Positions 1 through 7,532 are shown, counted from the first letter of the stretch. The stretch: 12,483 bases of DNA from Alphaproteobacteria bacterium (GCA_028289725.1 JANQOH010000086.1:1-12483), one strand, 5' to 3'. Notes: generated by a model not told the origin, from the sequence alone. Program-made: numbers and translations.

Positions 1-340
1 TCGATCCGCAAATCGCGCTAAAGCCGCCGCAGGCGACGATGGTTGCCATGGCCAATCCGCCGCGCCGATGCCCCAGCCAGGCGTAGGACGCCGCGTAAAG
101 TGCATCGGAGAGCCCGGCGCGGGTGACAAAATTGCCCATCAAGACAAACAGAGGGACAACAGACAACTCATAGGCCAAACCGGTGTCGAACGTGACCTGT
201 TGAACGAGCGCGGCAGCGGGTTTCCAGCCAATCAGAAATGCCACACCAAAGAACCCGGCCAGTCCCATGGCGAAACCGATCGGCACCCGCAACAGGATGA
301 GGGCGAAGAGCCCGCCGAATCCGAGAATGATTGCGGTCAC
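1..340 (-). CDS. dctM: TRAP transporter large permease DctM, N-terminal part (runs off the left edge)
   Basis: This is the first ~113 residues of the large membrane subunit of a TRAP transporter, which carries the substrate across the inner membrane using an ion gradient. The N-terminus is a hydrophobic helix (TAIILGFGGLFALILLRVPI), followed by VPLFVLMGNF near residues 62-71 and GGFSAICGS at the window edge, all typical of DctM/SiaM. The GTG start at 340 overlaps the TGA of dctQ in a GTGA junction, implying translational coupling. The C-terminal three quarters lie outside the window, so intactness cannot be judged. It follows dctP and dctQ in the usual P-Q-M order. Confidence 0.9.
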   Translation of the reverse strand, partial: MTAIILGFGGLFALILLRVPIGFAMGLAGFFGVAFLIGWKPAAALVQQVTFDTGLAYELSVVPLFVLMGNFVTRAGLSDALYAASYAWLGHRRGGLAMATIVACGGFSAICGS

Positions 341-852
341 GGCGCTCGGTGAATCGTGCTGGGGAAATAGCGGGCCGCACAGGCAAAGAGGACGAGAGAT
401 GTCGCCGCAGCCAACACACACATGGAATAGGCGATTACCGATTTCGGTAAACCGATGAATTCGAAGACATCGCCATAGCCGCTCAAACGTTCAGCGAGAA
501 TCCAAAGGCGCCAAGCCATGCCCGCCATCGCCAGCGCACAAAGCAAATTAATGAGACAATCACGAATCTTGGCGGCGGACTGGCTGAACCAACGGTCGGT
601 CAACGTAATCGTGATGTGGCCTCCGCGCGCCGAGACAAGTGGTAAGCTAACAAAAATGAGTTCCGCTAGGAGAACTTGCGTCAGCTCGAATCCCCCTGGC
701 AGGGGGCTGTCGAACAGATAGCGCCCGGTCACGTCGATGACCGTCACCATCATCATCGAAAACAAGATGAGCGCGGCTAATGAGCCGAGTGCTTGGTCCG
801 CCCATCCAATTAACCCGGATCGCGTAGGAGGCGTCTGCGGCTCAGCCGTCAC
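337..852 (-). CDS. dctQ: TRAP transporter small permease DctQ
   Basis: This 171-residue protein is the small membrane subunit that pairs with DctM. Four hydrophobic segments are visible at about residues 22-44, 55-76, 97-118 and 138-160. Family features include VTVIDVTGRYLFDSPLPGGFEL (residues 36-57, shown to the reader as VIDVTGRYLF then PGGFEL) and the loop SARGGHITITL. A longer open frame extends upstream, but it would overlap dctP by about 90 bp. I chose the GTG at 852 because it makes a 4-bp GTGA overlap with the dctP stop, just like the dctQ-dctM junction, and because the family starts shortly before the first helix. No convincing Shine-Dalgarno sequence precedes it, which fits coupled translation. 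Confidence 0.9.
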   Translation of the reverse strand: MTAEPQTPPTRSGLIGWADQALGSLAALILFSMMMVTVIDVTGRYLFDSPLPGGFELTQVLLAELIFVSLPLVSARGGHITITLTDRWFSQSAAKIRDCLINLLCALAMAGMAWRLWILAERLSGYGDVFEFIGLPKSVIAYSMCVLAAATSLVLFACAARYFPSTIHRAP

Positions 853-1865
853 TGCTGGTTTATCGCCGCGATTTCGGCGCGCAAAGTCGCCAGCGCAAGC
901 GCGCCGCTGATGCCCCGGTCGCTCGCGCGCGCCACCCAATCATGTTCCGCGAACGCCAATTTGGACTTGAGCGCGCTGATGGACCGCGAGGTCATGACCG
1001 ACATCGAAACGCCGGCCGCCGTCAGCGCCTGCAAACCGGCTTTGTCCGCATTGTCCCAAGCGCGTCCTGCCCGTCTCGCGAGGGCCTCGCCTGAAACTGT
1101 CATGATCGCGGCCTGGTCGGCCGGGTCGATCCGGCGCCAGCTGTCTTCATTCATCACCAAAAAAAAGGACGAATTGTAGAGGCCACCGGGAACCAGTGTG
1201 CCGAACCGCGTCAGCTCAGCGAGCTTGAAAAAGACGATCGATTCAATCGGAAAATATATGCCGTCTGCAACCCTGTTGGACAGGAGTTCGTAGGCTTTTG
1301 TCGCCGGGGCGGGCACCGCGACGGTTCCCAAAGCCTCGGCGATTTGTCCAACAAGCCCGCCGCCGACACGGAATTTCAGGCCCTCAAGGTCTTCGAGCGT
1401 CGTGATTTCCCGCCGTCCATTGAAGATATGACCAGGGCCATGGGTCCACAATCCGAGGAGGTGGACACCCTTATGCTCATCGGCTTCGGCAAGGTAAGCC
1501 TCGTGGACGCGCCAATAGGCGGTCGACAAGACTTCCGAGCTGTCGCTCAAAAACGGCAGTTCGGCGACCTGACTAAGGACAAATCGTCCCGGCGTGTAGC
1601 CGTGAACACCAATGGTGATATCGGCCAATCCGTCGCGCGCAATATCAAAATGCGCCGCGGGCTTGCCGAGTGCCGAATCCAACGCGTCGACAGTCACGCG
1701 TCCATCGGTAATGCGCGCCACATCTTCCATCCAGGGTTCCAAAATATCGCGCATCACGGGATGCGTCGGCGGAACCCAGCTTGACAATCGCAGTGTTGTC
1801 TCTGCCTGCGCAGCTTGCGTGGCAACAGCGAAGATAATTGCTACAGCAAATAATCCACGAAGCAT
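849..1865 (-). CDS. dctP: TRAP transporter periplasmic substrate-binding protein DctP
   Basis: This 338-residue extracytoplasmic binding protein captures the TRAP substrate, usually a carboxylate. The chosen start gives a clean signal peptide (MLRGLFAVAIIFAVA, cleavage near TQAAQA-ET). The mature part begins with TLRLSSWVPPTHPV, typical of DctP. The segment LEGLKFRVGGG carries the arginine (about R166) that in this family normally salt-bridges a substrate carboxylate. An in-frame ATG 39 bp upstream (1904) is possible, but the start at 1865 has AAGAGG 10 bp before it and puts the signal peptide at the very N-terminus. The substrate cannot be read from sequence; the operon suggests an aromatic or heteroaromatic acid. 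A run of eight T on the coding strand (plus-strand 1159-1166) encodes SSFFLV. Confidence 0.92.
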   Translation of the reverse strand: MLRGLFAVAIIFAVATQAAQAETTLRLSSWVPPTHPVMRDILEPWMEDVARITDGRVTVDALDSALGKPAAHFDIARDGLADITIGVHGYTPGRFVLSQVAELPFLSDSSEVLSTAYWRVHEAYLAEADEHKGVHLLGLWTHGPGHIFNGRREITTLEDLEGLKFRVGGGLVGQIAEALGTVAVPAPATKAYELLSNRVADGIYFPIESIVFFKLAELTRFGTLVPGGLYNSSFFLVMNEDSWRRIDPADQAAIMTVSGEALARRAGRAWDNADKAGLQALTAAGVSMSVMTSRSISALKSKLAFAEHDWVARASDRGISGALALATLRAEIAAINQQ

Positions 1866-1875
1866 TGAATACGAA

Positions 1876-1881
1876 CCTCTT
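1876..1881 (-). promoter_or_regulatory. Ribosome binding site deciding the dctP start
   Basis: AAGAGG on the minus strand lies 10 bp before the ATG at 1865. The upstream in-frame ATG at 1904 has only a GAGG placed about 12 bp away, so this site favours the shorter protein with a standard signal peptide. Confidence 0.55.
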
Positions 1882-1918
1882 AGCAATCCAAATGGTGTTG
1901 TCATGGAATAACCCGGCC

Positions 1919-2944
1919 TCAGTCGAGCGGCTTATCGCGCAAATTTTCGCGCCGTCTTGTCATCCGTTCCGCCATACGCGGCGCGACGCCGGGCCTACTC
2001 CAGGGGCACACCGCAATGCAAATCGCGCAGCCGAGCGTGTCATTGAAATACGGGATGCATTTGTCGAAATCGACGTACCATTTTTTCGTGCCGCGTACGG
2101 TGACTTGTTCGTGGCTGATGGCCCCTGGCGGACAGGCGTTGACGCATACCTGGCAGTTGGCGCAGAAATCCGCTGCCCCGAACCTGTCAATTTTATCGGC
2201 GACCAGCGGCATATCGGTCGTCACTGCGGCGAGACGGAATGACGAGCCGTAACGCCGGTTTATGATCGAACCGTGTTTGCCCAGCTCGCCGAAGCCGCAC
2301 GCCAACGCGGCGGGGATTAAGGTGAGCGGGCCGGCCCATGGGCCGCCATGGGCATCGGCATGATAACCTTTGCTGCGGATCCATTCGGCAAGCGCACGCG
2401 CCGCCCGCGTGCCACGGTTATACTGCGCTTGCACCTCCAAACCGGCTGGATTGGCCGGCGCTGTCGCGAGTCTGTCGTGATCCATTGCCACGCCAAGCAC
2501 GATGATCCAGGGCGCGGCAACGTCGTATCCCTCAAACACCCAAACGGGGTCGACCGCTGCAATGCCGACCAGATCGGCTTCGTGATCGAGGGCGAACGAT
2601 TTGGCGCGACTCGCCCATTCATCCGGATTCGCTGTGACCGGTGGCTCGGCGATGGCGTTCGGTTTGTCGGAGCCGCGACCACCAAAGCGCTCGTGGACGT
2701 TGGCGAGATCCGGTTCCGCCAAGAAACGCTTGATCATCCATTGCTGTAGCGCGCCATGCGCCAACCGGTCCGGGCGATGCCAGTAAATCGGCGTCGGGCG
2801 GCGCGTTGCGGCCTCGCCAAGGCCATTTATCACGTTGCCGGAAACATCCGGAAGGAGGGCTAACTGCTCCGGATTGGGTTGGTAGGCTTCAGCGCTGTGA
2901 CCTGCCGCCACACCAGATCTCCATGATCTACCGGTTTGCGGCAT
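1919..2944 (-). CDS. Double [4Fe-4S] protein related to the reductive dehalogenase (RdhA) catalytic core
   Basis: The 341-residue protein has eight C-terminal cysteines arranged for two [4Fe-4S] clusters: FCANCQVCVNACP (C261, C264, C267, C271), then C296 and GCAICIAVCPWS (C306, C309, C313). Before them, GFGELGKHGSIINRRYG and FRLAAVTTDMPL (about 217-247) match the cobamide-binding core of RdhA proteins better than epoxyqueuosine reductase QueG, which usually has GWIGK and GEIFTD-type text here. No Tat signal or membrane segment is visible, so it should be cytoplasmic. At 341 residues it is shorter than respiratory RdhA and close to QueG in length. The ATG at 2944 is one base after the ligase stop; an in-frame extension to 3244 is only out-of-frame ligase sequence. 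Likely a corrinoid- or Fe-S-dependent reductase, substrate unknown. QueG-type tRNA modification is the alternative, but the catabolic operon argues against it. Confidence 0.75.
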   Translation of the reverse strand: MPQTGRSWRSGVAAGHSAEAYQPNPEQLALLPDVSGNVINGLGEAATRRPTPIYWHRPDRLAHGALQQWMIKRFLAEPDLANVHERFGGRGSDKPNAIAEPPVTANPDEWASRAKSFALDHEADLVGIAAVDPVWVFEGYDVAAPWIIVLGVAMDHDRLATAPANPAGLEVQAQYNRGTRAARALAEWIRSKGYHADAHGGPWAGPLTLIPAALACGFGELGKHGSIINRRYGSSFRLAAVTTDMPLVADKIDRFGAADFCANCQVCVNACPPGAISHEQVTVRGTKKWYVDFDKCIPYFNDTLGCAICIAVCPWSRPGVAPRMAERMTRRRENLRDKPLD

Positions 2945-2945
2945 T

Positions 2946-4466
2946 TTAGCAGCCGGCCCGATGCGCGACCAAATCACGCAAGGCGAACTTCTCGACCTTG
3001 CCCATCGCATTGCGCGGAAGTGCATCGACGAATTGAACGTCCTTCGGGTGCTTGAACCGCGCCAAGCGGTTCTCGAAGATGCCGAGGATACCCGGCATAT
3101 CCAGAGACGCGTCGTTGGAAACGATGACCGCGACCGGCACTTCGCCCCAACGCGCGTCCGCGCGTCCGACCACGGCGGCCTCAACAATCCGGTGATCTTC
3201 GGCCAGCACCGCTTCCAACTCGGCGGAGTAGATGTTTTCGCCACCGGAGATGATCACGTCCTTCTTCCGGTCATCGATGGTCAGAAAGCCAGCTTCATCC
3301 AAATGGCCGATGTCGCCGGTGCGAAACCAGCCATCGGTGAACGCCGCCTCGGTCGCCGCTTTGTCGTTCCAATATTCCGTCATCAGATTGGGGCCGCGCA
3401 CCAGCACCTCGCCGGGTTCGCCGGGCGCAACTTCGCGGCCGTCGTCGCCCACAAGCTTGAGGTCGCAGTGGAGCGCCGGCAATCCCGCCGCACCGACATG
3501 ATCGAATGCGAGGTCGCCGCGCAGACAGGCGGCGATCGGTCCCGTTTCCGTCGTTCCGTAAACTTGCCCCACAGGAACGCCGCGTTCGTGAAACGCGTGA
3601 ATGACGTTGTGCGGAACAATGGTCGATCCCGTTGTCACCATGCGCAGACTCGATAAATCCGTTGTTTTCCAATCCGGATGATCGATCATGGCCTGTATTT
3701 GCGCGGGCACCAGCACCTTTAGCGTGGGTTTGTCGTGGCTGATTGCTTTCAGCACGGCGCCCGGGTCAAAGCGTCGGTGCAAGGTCACGGTCGCGCCGGC
3801 GTGGAGCGCGGGCAGGGTCTGGATATTCAGCGCGCCGACGTGGAAGAGCGGCGCACTGGTCAGAATATGATCTGCGCTGGTGAGATCGTGCAGGTGCGTC
3901 GAATTGACCGCATTCCAAAACACCACGCCTTGGCTCAACACCGCGCCCTTCGGCCGACCGGTCGTTCCCGATGTGTAGACGATGAGTAACGGCGTTTCCA
4001 AACCGATGTTCGGACCGCCACGATCATCCGCTGTCGATGCGCTGAGATCTTCATAGGAATACCAGTCGCCGGACGCGCCGTGCGTTGCGATCAAACGCAT
4101 GGACGGCATGGTTTCGCGAAAGATCTGGGCGCCATCCACAAAGTCGGGCTCACAGACCAAGGCGGTCGCGCCGCAATGGTTGAGGATGTAGGCGTGCTCA
4201 GGCGGCGCCAAGCGCCAATTGAGCGGGACCAGCATGGCGCCGAGCCGCGCGCAGGCGAACGTCAGCACAATCATTTCCGGGCAATTGGCGCCGAGGAATG
4301 CCACGCGGTCGCCGCGTCCAATCGACAAATGCTTTTTTAGGCCGGCGGCGAGTCCCGAAATCCGTTGATCGAGATCTCGGTAGCTGATCGCATCGCCATC
4401 GCAAATGAGCGCGGGCTTATCCGGCGTAAAGCCGGCCCAGCGACGAATCCACGACGACAGATCCAT
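2946..4466 (-). CDS. AMP-forming acyl-CoA synthetase / aryl-CoA ligase
   Basis: This 506-residue member of the ANL superfamily activates a carboxylic acid to its CoA thioester through an acyl-adenylate. All core motifs are present: P-loop YTSGTTGRPKG (164-174), YGTTE (303-307), TGD (382-384), the hinge region DDRKKDVIISGGENIYSAE (about 398-416), and the catalytic lysine of NAMGK at K490. Length is normal for aryl- and medium-chain acyl-CoA ligases. Its ATG lies 3 bp after the acyl-CoA-dehydrogenase-like gene and its stop 1 bp before the Fe-S gene, with no good ribosome binding site, so translation is probably coupled. The acid it uses is unknown; the neighbouring ring-cleavage genes and TRAP transporter make an imported aromatic or heteroaromatic acid, or a ring-cleavage product, the best guesses. 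A fatty-acid role cannot be excluded. Confidence 0.93.
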   Translation of the reverse strand: MDLSSWIRRWAGFTPDKPALICDGDAISYRDLDQRISGLAAGLKKHLSIGRGDRVAFLGANCPEMIVLTFACARLGAMLVPLNWRLAPPEHAYILNHCGATALVCEPDFVDGAQIFRETMPSMRLIATHGASGDWYSYEDLSASTADDRGGPNIGLETPLLIVYTSGTTGRPKGAVLSQGVVFWNAVNSTHLHDLTSADHILTSAPLFHVGALNIQTLPALHAGATVTLHRRFDPGAVLKAISHDKPTLKVLVPAQIQAMIDHPDWKTTDLSSLRMVTTGSTIVPHNVIHAFHERGVPVGQVYGTTETGPIAACLRGDLAFDHVGAAGLPALHCDLKLVGDDGREVAPGEPGEVLVRGPNLMTEYWNDKAATEAAFTDGWFRTGDIGHLDEAGFLTIDDRKKDVIISGGENIYSAELEAVLAEDHRIVEAAVVGRADARWGEVPVAVIVSNDASLDMPGILGIFENRLARFKHPKDVQFVDALPRNAMGKVEKFALRDLVAHRAGC

Positions 4467-4469
4467 GGA

Positions 4470-5681
4470 TTAGTCGTCGGTTTCGCCGAGATTGTAGAGC
4501 GCCTCTTTGCCCAATCGGTCGAGGCACAGTTCGGCGGTCAACGGGAGCATCAGCGAGCCGCAGCGGCTATCGCGGTAAATCCGTTCCAACGGCAAATTCT
4601 TGAGCATTGATTGGCCGCCGCAAGTCCGGATCGCCAGCCGTGCGAGATCGTTGGCGTTCTCCATGATCGTGTATTGCGCCGCCCAGGCCCGCATCCGCTC
4701 TTCCTTTGACGGATCCTGCTTGGCTTCGCCGATCGCGCGCATAAACAGCGCGCGCGTTTGTTCGAGTTTTACGAACATCTCGGCGGTGGCGAGTTGTTTG
4801 GTCGGAAACTGTCGGCGCTTGATCGGCGGCATGCCTTCGACTTCACCGCGCAAATACTTCACAGTAAAATCATACGCGGCCTGGGCGAGGCCCATATAGG
4901 TCGGGGCCAAGGTCATGAACATGTGCGGCCAACGGTTCGCCGCCTGAAAATAGACGCCGCGCGGCATCAGCTCGTTTTCTTCTGGGACGAACACATCGTT
5001 GAGCAGAAGCGTTCGCGACACGGTGCCGCGCATGCCGAGCGGGTCCCAAGGGCCAGTGACTTCGAAGCCTTCGGAATTGCGCGGAACGGCGAGATAAATC
5101 GTGTCTTTGCGCGACGCGTTGTCGACGTCTTCCGTGCACAAAATGCCGAAATAGTCGGCGGCATCGGCGAGAGACGCAAAGATCTTCTTACCGTTGAGGA
5201 CGTAGCCGCCGTCGACTTTCTTGGCCAGCGTGCCAAACGGTGCGCGTCCCGCCGCCGAAGCATTGCCTTCCGAGAATGGCTGCGCGTAAATGGCGCCGTC
5301 CTTCACGACCCGCTTGAAATGTAGCGCTTGCGCCTCGGCGTGCCGATCGCGTTGCTCGTTGCTCATGTCAAGTTGATCGGTCATGGTGCCCGACCAGAGC
5401 ATTGAGCAAGCGTGCATGTTGTAGGTCAGGGCGGTTGATCCGCAATAGCGGCCGATCTCGGCGGAGACCATGCAATAGGTCGGGAAATCGGCGCCAAGTC
5501 CTCCATGTTCTTCGGGTACGCACAGACCCAACAAACCATTGTCACGCAAATCATCGTAATTTTCGTACGGAAACGAGGCTTCAGCGTCGTAACGCTCGGC
5601 GCGACCGGCAAATTTTTCGCGGCCGAGCAGACCGGCCCGCTCGATCAAATCTTGTTGTTTAGGCGTGAGTTCGAAATCCAT
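4470..5681 (-). CDS. Acyl-CoA dehydrogenase-fold flavoprotein with non-standard catalytic positions
   Basis: The 403-residue protein has the acyl-CoA dehydrogenase layout: N-terminal helices (LTPKQQDLIERA), the flavin/acyl region YAQPFSEGNASAAGRAPFG (132-150), VLNGKKIFASLADAADYF (161-178), and the C-terminal CGGQSMLKNLPLERIYRDSR (354-373). After YRD the family normally has a glutamate eight residues on (YEGT in MCAD). Here that position is L379 in CGSLMLPLTAE. The alternative catalytic position used by isovaleryl- and long-chain enzymes also appears non-acidic (around WPHMFMTLAP, 251-260). It may use another base such as E384, or do different flavin chemistry, as some monooxygenases of this fold do. 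The ATG at 5681 follows GAGG by 6 bp and overlaps the hydrolase gene by 23 bp. An ordinary dehydrogenase remains possible. Confidence 0.88.
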   Translation of the reverse strand: MDFELTPKQQDLIERAGLLGREKFAGRAERYDAEASFPYENYDDLRDNGLLGLCVPEEHGGLGADFPTYCMVSAEIGRYCGSTALTYNMHACSMLWSGTMTDQLDMSNEQRDRHAEAQALHFKRVVKDGAIYAQPFSEGNASAAGRAPFGTLAKKVDGGYVLNGKKIFASLADAADYFGILCTEDVDNASRKDTIYLAVPRNSEGFEVTGPWDPLGMRGTVSRTLLLNDVFVPEENELMPRGVYFQAANRWPHMFMTLAPTYMGLAQAAYDFTVKYLRGEVEGMPPIKRRQFPTKQLATAEMFVKLEQTRALFMRAIGEAKQDPSKEERMRAWAAQYTIMENANDLARLAIRTCGGQSMLKNLPLERIYRDSRCGSLMLPLTAELCLDRLGKEALYNLGETDD

Positions 5682-6489
5682 GATCGGCCTCGTTTCGCGC
5701 GTCTAAATTGCTGAAAAACTCGGACAATGCAGCGTTGAATGCAGCAGGCTGTTCGAGGTTTGCGAGATGTCCGGCGGCCTCTAGGCAAATGTACTGCGCA
5801 TTCGGAATTGCCGCGGCCATGCGTTCCATTACCTTTGGCGGCGCAGTTTCGTCTCGCGCGCCCGAAACCAGAATCGTAGGCACGGCAATATCGCCAAGCG
5901 TATCGCGGCGGTCGAATTGCACCAGGCACGTCAGCGCCGCGCGGTAGGCGTCCGGCGTAATGCGGCTCATCGATGCGACAGCGGCGCGGACGCCGTCTGG
6001 GCTTGGATCATCGCCGATGAGCGCGTTCACGATCGTGGGGGCGAGATCGGCCGGGGTCTTGCCTTCATCAAGCGGCTTCATCCGCGCTGCCAGGAATTTT
6101 TCTTGCCAGTCGCCGCCCGGCTTGCCGAACGCGGGACTGGTCCCCGACAGCACCAGCGAACGCATGCGGTCTTGATGCAACACCGCCATCTCTTGCGCCA
6201 CCATGCCGCCCATGGAATGGCCGACGATATGCGCTGCATTCGTGCCAAGGTCATTGAGCACCCGAAGTGCAGCGTCCGCGAGAGCGCCAAATGTCATATC
6301 CGGCAAGGGTGCCGAGTCGCCATAGCCCGGCATGTCCCAGGCGACGTGGGTAAAGCCGGGGCCAAACGCGCCGATTTGCGCGTCGAAACTGGTGCGGTCG
6401 CCGCCGATGCCGTGCAGATACAAGATGGTTTCCGGGCCGTCGCCCACTTTGCGATAGGCCGGGGTCAGCATATCGCCAAGCTGAGTCAC
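5659..6489 (-). CDS. Alpha/beta hydrolase, NicD- or PcaD-like
   Basis: This 276-residue soluble hydrolase carries the oxyanion segment LHGIGG (25-30), nucleophile elbow GHSMGG with S92, a likely acid D213 in SGARDETAPP, and H241 in AAGHLANLEQP. The style is that of 3-oxoadipate enol-lactonase (PcaD) and N-formylmaleamate deformylase (NicD). The gene directly before it encodes a NicX-type dioxygenase whose product in nicotinate catabolism is N-formylmaleamate. A NicD-like deformylase acting on that ring-opened product is therefore the most economical reading, though this is inferred from context. The GTG start at 6489 shares a GTGA overlap with the nicX-like stop; an internal ATG at codon 7 is a weaker alternative. 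Its 3' end overlaps the next gene by 23 bp. Confidence 0.85.
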   Translation of the reverse strand: MTQLGDMLTPAYRKVGDGPETILYLHGIGGDRTSFDAQIGAFGPGFTHVAWDMPGYGDSAPLPDMTFGALADAALRVLNDLGTNAAHIVGHSMGGMVAQEMAVLHQDRMRSLVLSGTSPAFGKPGGDWQEKFLAARMKPLDEGKTPADLAPTIVNALIGDDPSPDGVRAAVASMSRITPDAYRAALTCLVQFDRRDTLGDIAVPTILVSGARDETAPPKVMERMAAAIPNAQYICLEAAGHLANLEQPAAFNAALSEFFSNLDARNEADHGFRTHA

Positions 6490-7532
6490 GCGAGGTCGCC
6501 TTGCAAAACGCCCTTATCGACGACCACGTGGTTGTCCAACGTCACCGTGCAATTGCGCAGCGGCAAATCGAAGTGGCCGGCGGTGAAGCGTTTGGCGACT
6601 TCGTTGGCGCCGGTCGAATACAGAAAATTGCCGGCGAAGGCCCGCTGCTCGGTGCCGTTCACATCGCGGCGGTCGTACATGGTCATGGCGTCCCAGCGCG
6701 CCGCCGGGTTCATGCCCCAACCGACATGGCTCACCGCGTAGGCGTCGCGGTCATCCCAGGCTTCGAAATAACTGCGCATCAAAGACGCGTCCGCGCCGTC
6801 GCCGTCGATCGAGGTGACATAGTCATCCTCGATGGTCAGCGTGATCGGTGTTTCTAAGTAGCGCTTGAAGGTCAGGTTCAAGTCGCCGCGGTCGAGAACC
6901 AACGTTCCGTTCGTGGTGCCAGCCGCCGGAAAACACAGACACAATCCGCCCGGCCAGTGGGCGACCTGCTTTGGCTTATCGCAATAGCCCCAGACCCCGC
7001 CGACCCGCGCTTCGTCGACATTGACGGTGAGGTCGGTGCCGGCGTCCGACGACACGCGCATTTCCTTGGCCGCCGCGAGCATCTTGAGACCGGTCTTCAC
7101 TTTTGGCGTCAGCTCAGGCGTTGGCAACAGGCGCTCCAGCACATCCGGGTGCTCGTTGCTGATCATCAGGAGACGCGCGCCGCCGGACAAAATTTTTGGC
7201 AGTTCCGGTGCGTGCAGCATGCCTTCGACCGTGCAATCGACCACCAGCCCGCTCGAGGCCAAAGCGCCAATCACCGGTTCAAGACCTTGGACAGCCGTTG
7301 AAGCGCCCGTTGACCGGACCGGAACCGGCTCGCTTTGCGGCGGACTTGGCAAGACGACATGAAACGGCCTCGCACCCAGGCGCAACAGGGCCAGTTCGGC
7401 GAGATTGACATTAAGCGCGCGGGATTGGCTTTCGGACAGGATCGCGACGGGCTCGCCCTTGGCGATCTTGCACAGCGAAAACACGCTGCCAAAGGTGTCG
7501 ATCCATTTGCCTTCGATACGATCGCGCAGCAT
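6486..7532 (-). CDS. NicX-family 2,5-dihydroxypyridine 5,6-dioxygenase-like non-haem iron enzyme
   Basis: At 348 residues it matches the length of Pseudomonas putida NicX (about 350), which opens the ring of 2,5-dihydroxypyridine with O2 to give N-formylmaleamate. The C-terminal half is strongly NicX-like: GTLVLDRGDL (209-218), SHVGWGMNPAARW (268-280), RAFAGNFLYSTG (297-308) and GHFDLPLRNC (319-328). The Fe(II) ligands of NicX, a histidine in SH[IV]GWG and the H-x-D of [GC]H-x-D-[IL]P, correspond to H269, H320 and D322 here. HWPGG (192-196) is also kept. Databases often label this family as M29 leucyl aminopeptidase because of a shared fold. The ATG at 7532 is preceded by GGAG at 9 bp. It is the first gene of the operon and lies 22 bp after a perfect palindrome. 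Family membership is firm; the true ring substrate may differ. Confidence 0.85.
   Translation of the reverse strand: MLRDRIEGKWIDTFGSVFSLCKIAKGEPVAILSESQSRALNVNLAELALLRLGARPFHVVLPSPPQSEPVPVRSTGASTAVQGLEPVIGALASSGLVVDCTVEGMLHAPELPKILSGGARLLMISNEHPDVLERLLPTPELTPKVKTGLKMLAAAKEMRVSSDAGTDLTVNVDEARVGGVWGYCDKPKQVAHWPGGLCLCFPAAGTTNGTLVLDRGDLNLTFKRYLETPITLTIEDDYVTSIDGDGADASLMRSYFEAWDDRDAYAVSHVGWGMNPAARWDAMTMYDRRDVNGTEQRAFAGNFLYSTGANEVAKRFTAGHFDLPLRNCTVTLDNHVVVDKGVLQGDLA

Noticed and set aside
1919..2944. Epoxyqueuosine reductase QueG
   Set aside because: Length is similar, but the GELGKHG and FRLAAVTTDMPL segments and the FC-x2-C-x2-C-x3-CP spacing fit RdhA-like proteins better, and the operon is catabolic. 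Kept as an alternative, not excluded.
2946..3244. N-terminal extension of the Fe-S protein by 100 residues into the ligase gene
   Set aside because: The extra residues are the ligase C-terminus read out of frame (Ser and Arg rich, no motif). The ATG at 2944, one base after the ligase stop, fits the operon.
5917..6741. A 274-codon plus-strand open frame opposite the hydrolase and nicX-like genes
   Set aside because: Rich in Arg, His and Ala with no family motifs; antisense to two well-supported genes.
6486..7532. Annotation as a leucyl aminopeptidase (M29)
   Set aside because: The metal-binding pattern SHVGWG plus GHFDLP and the overall text fit NicX dioxygenase; the peptidase label comes from shared ancestry of the fold.
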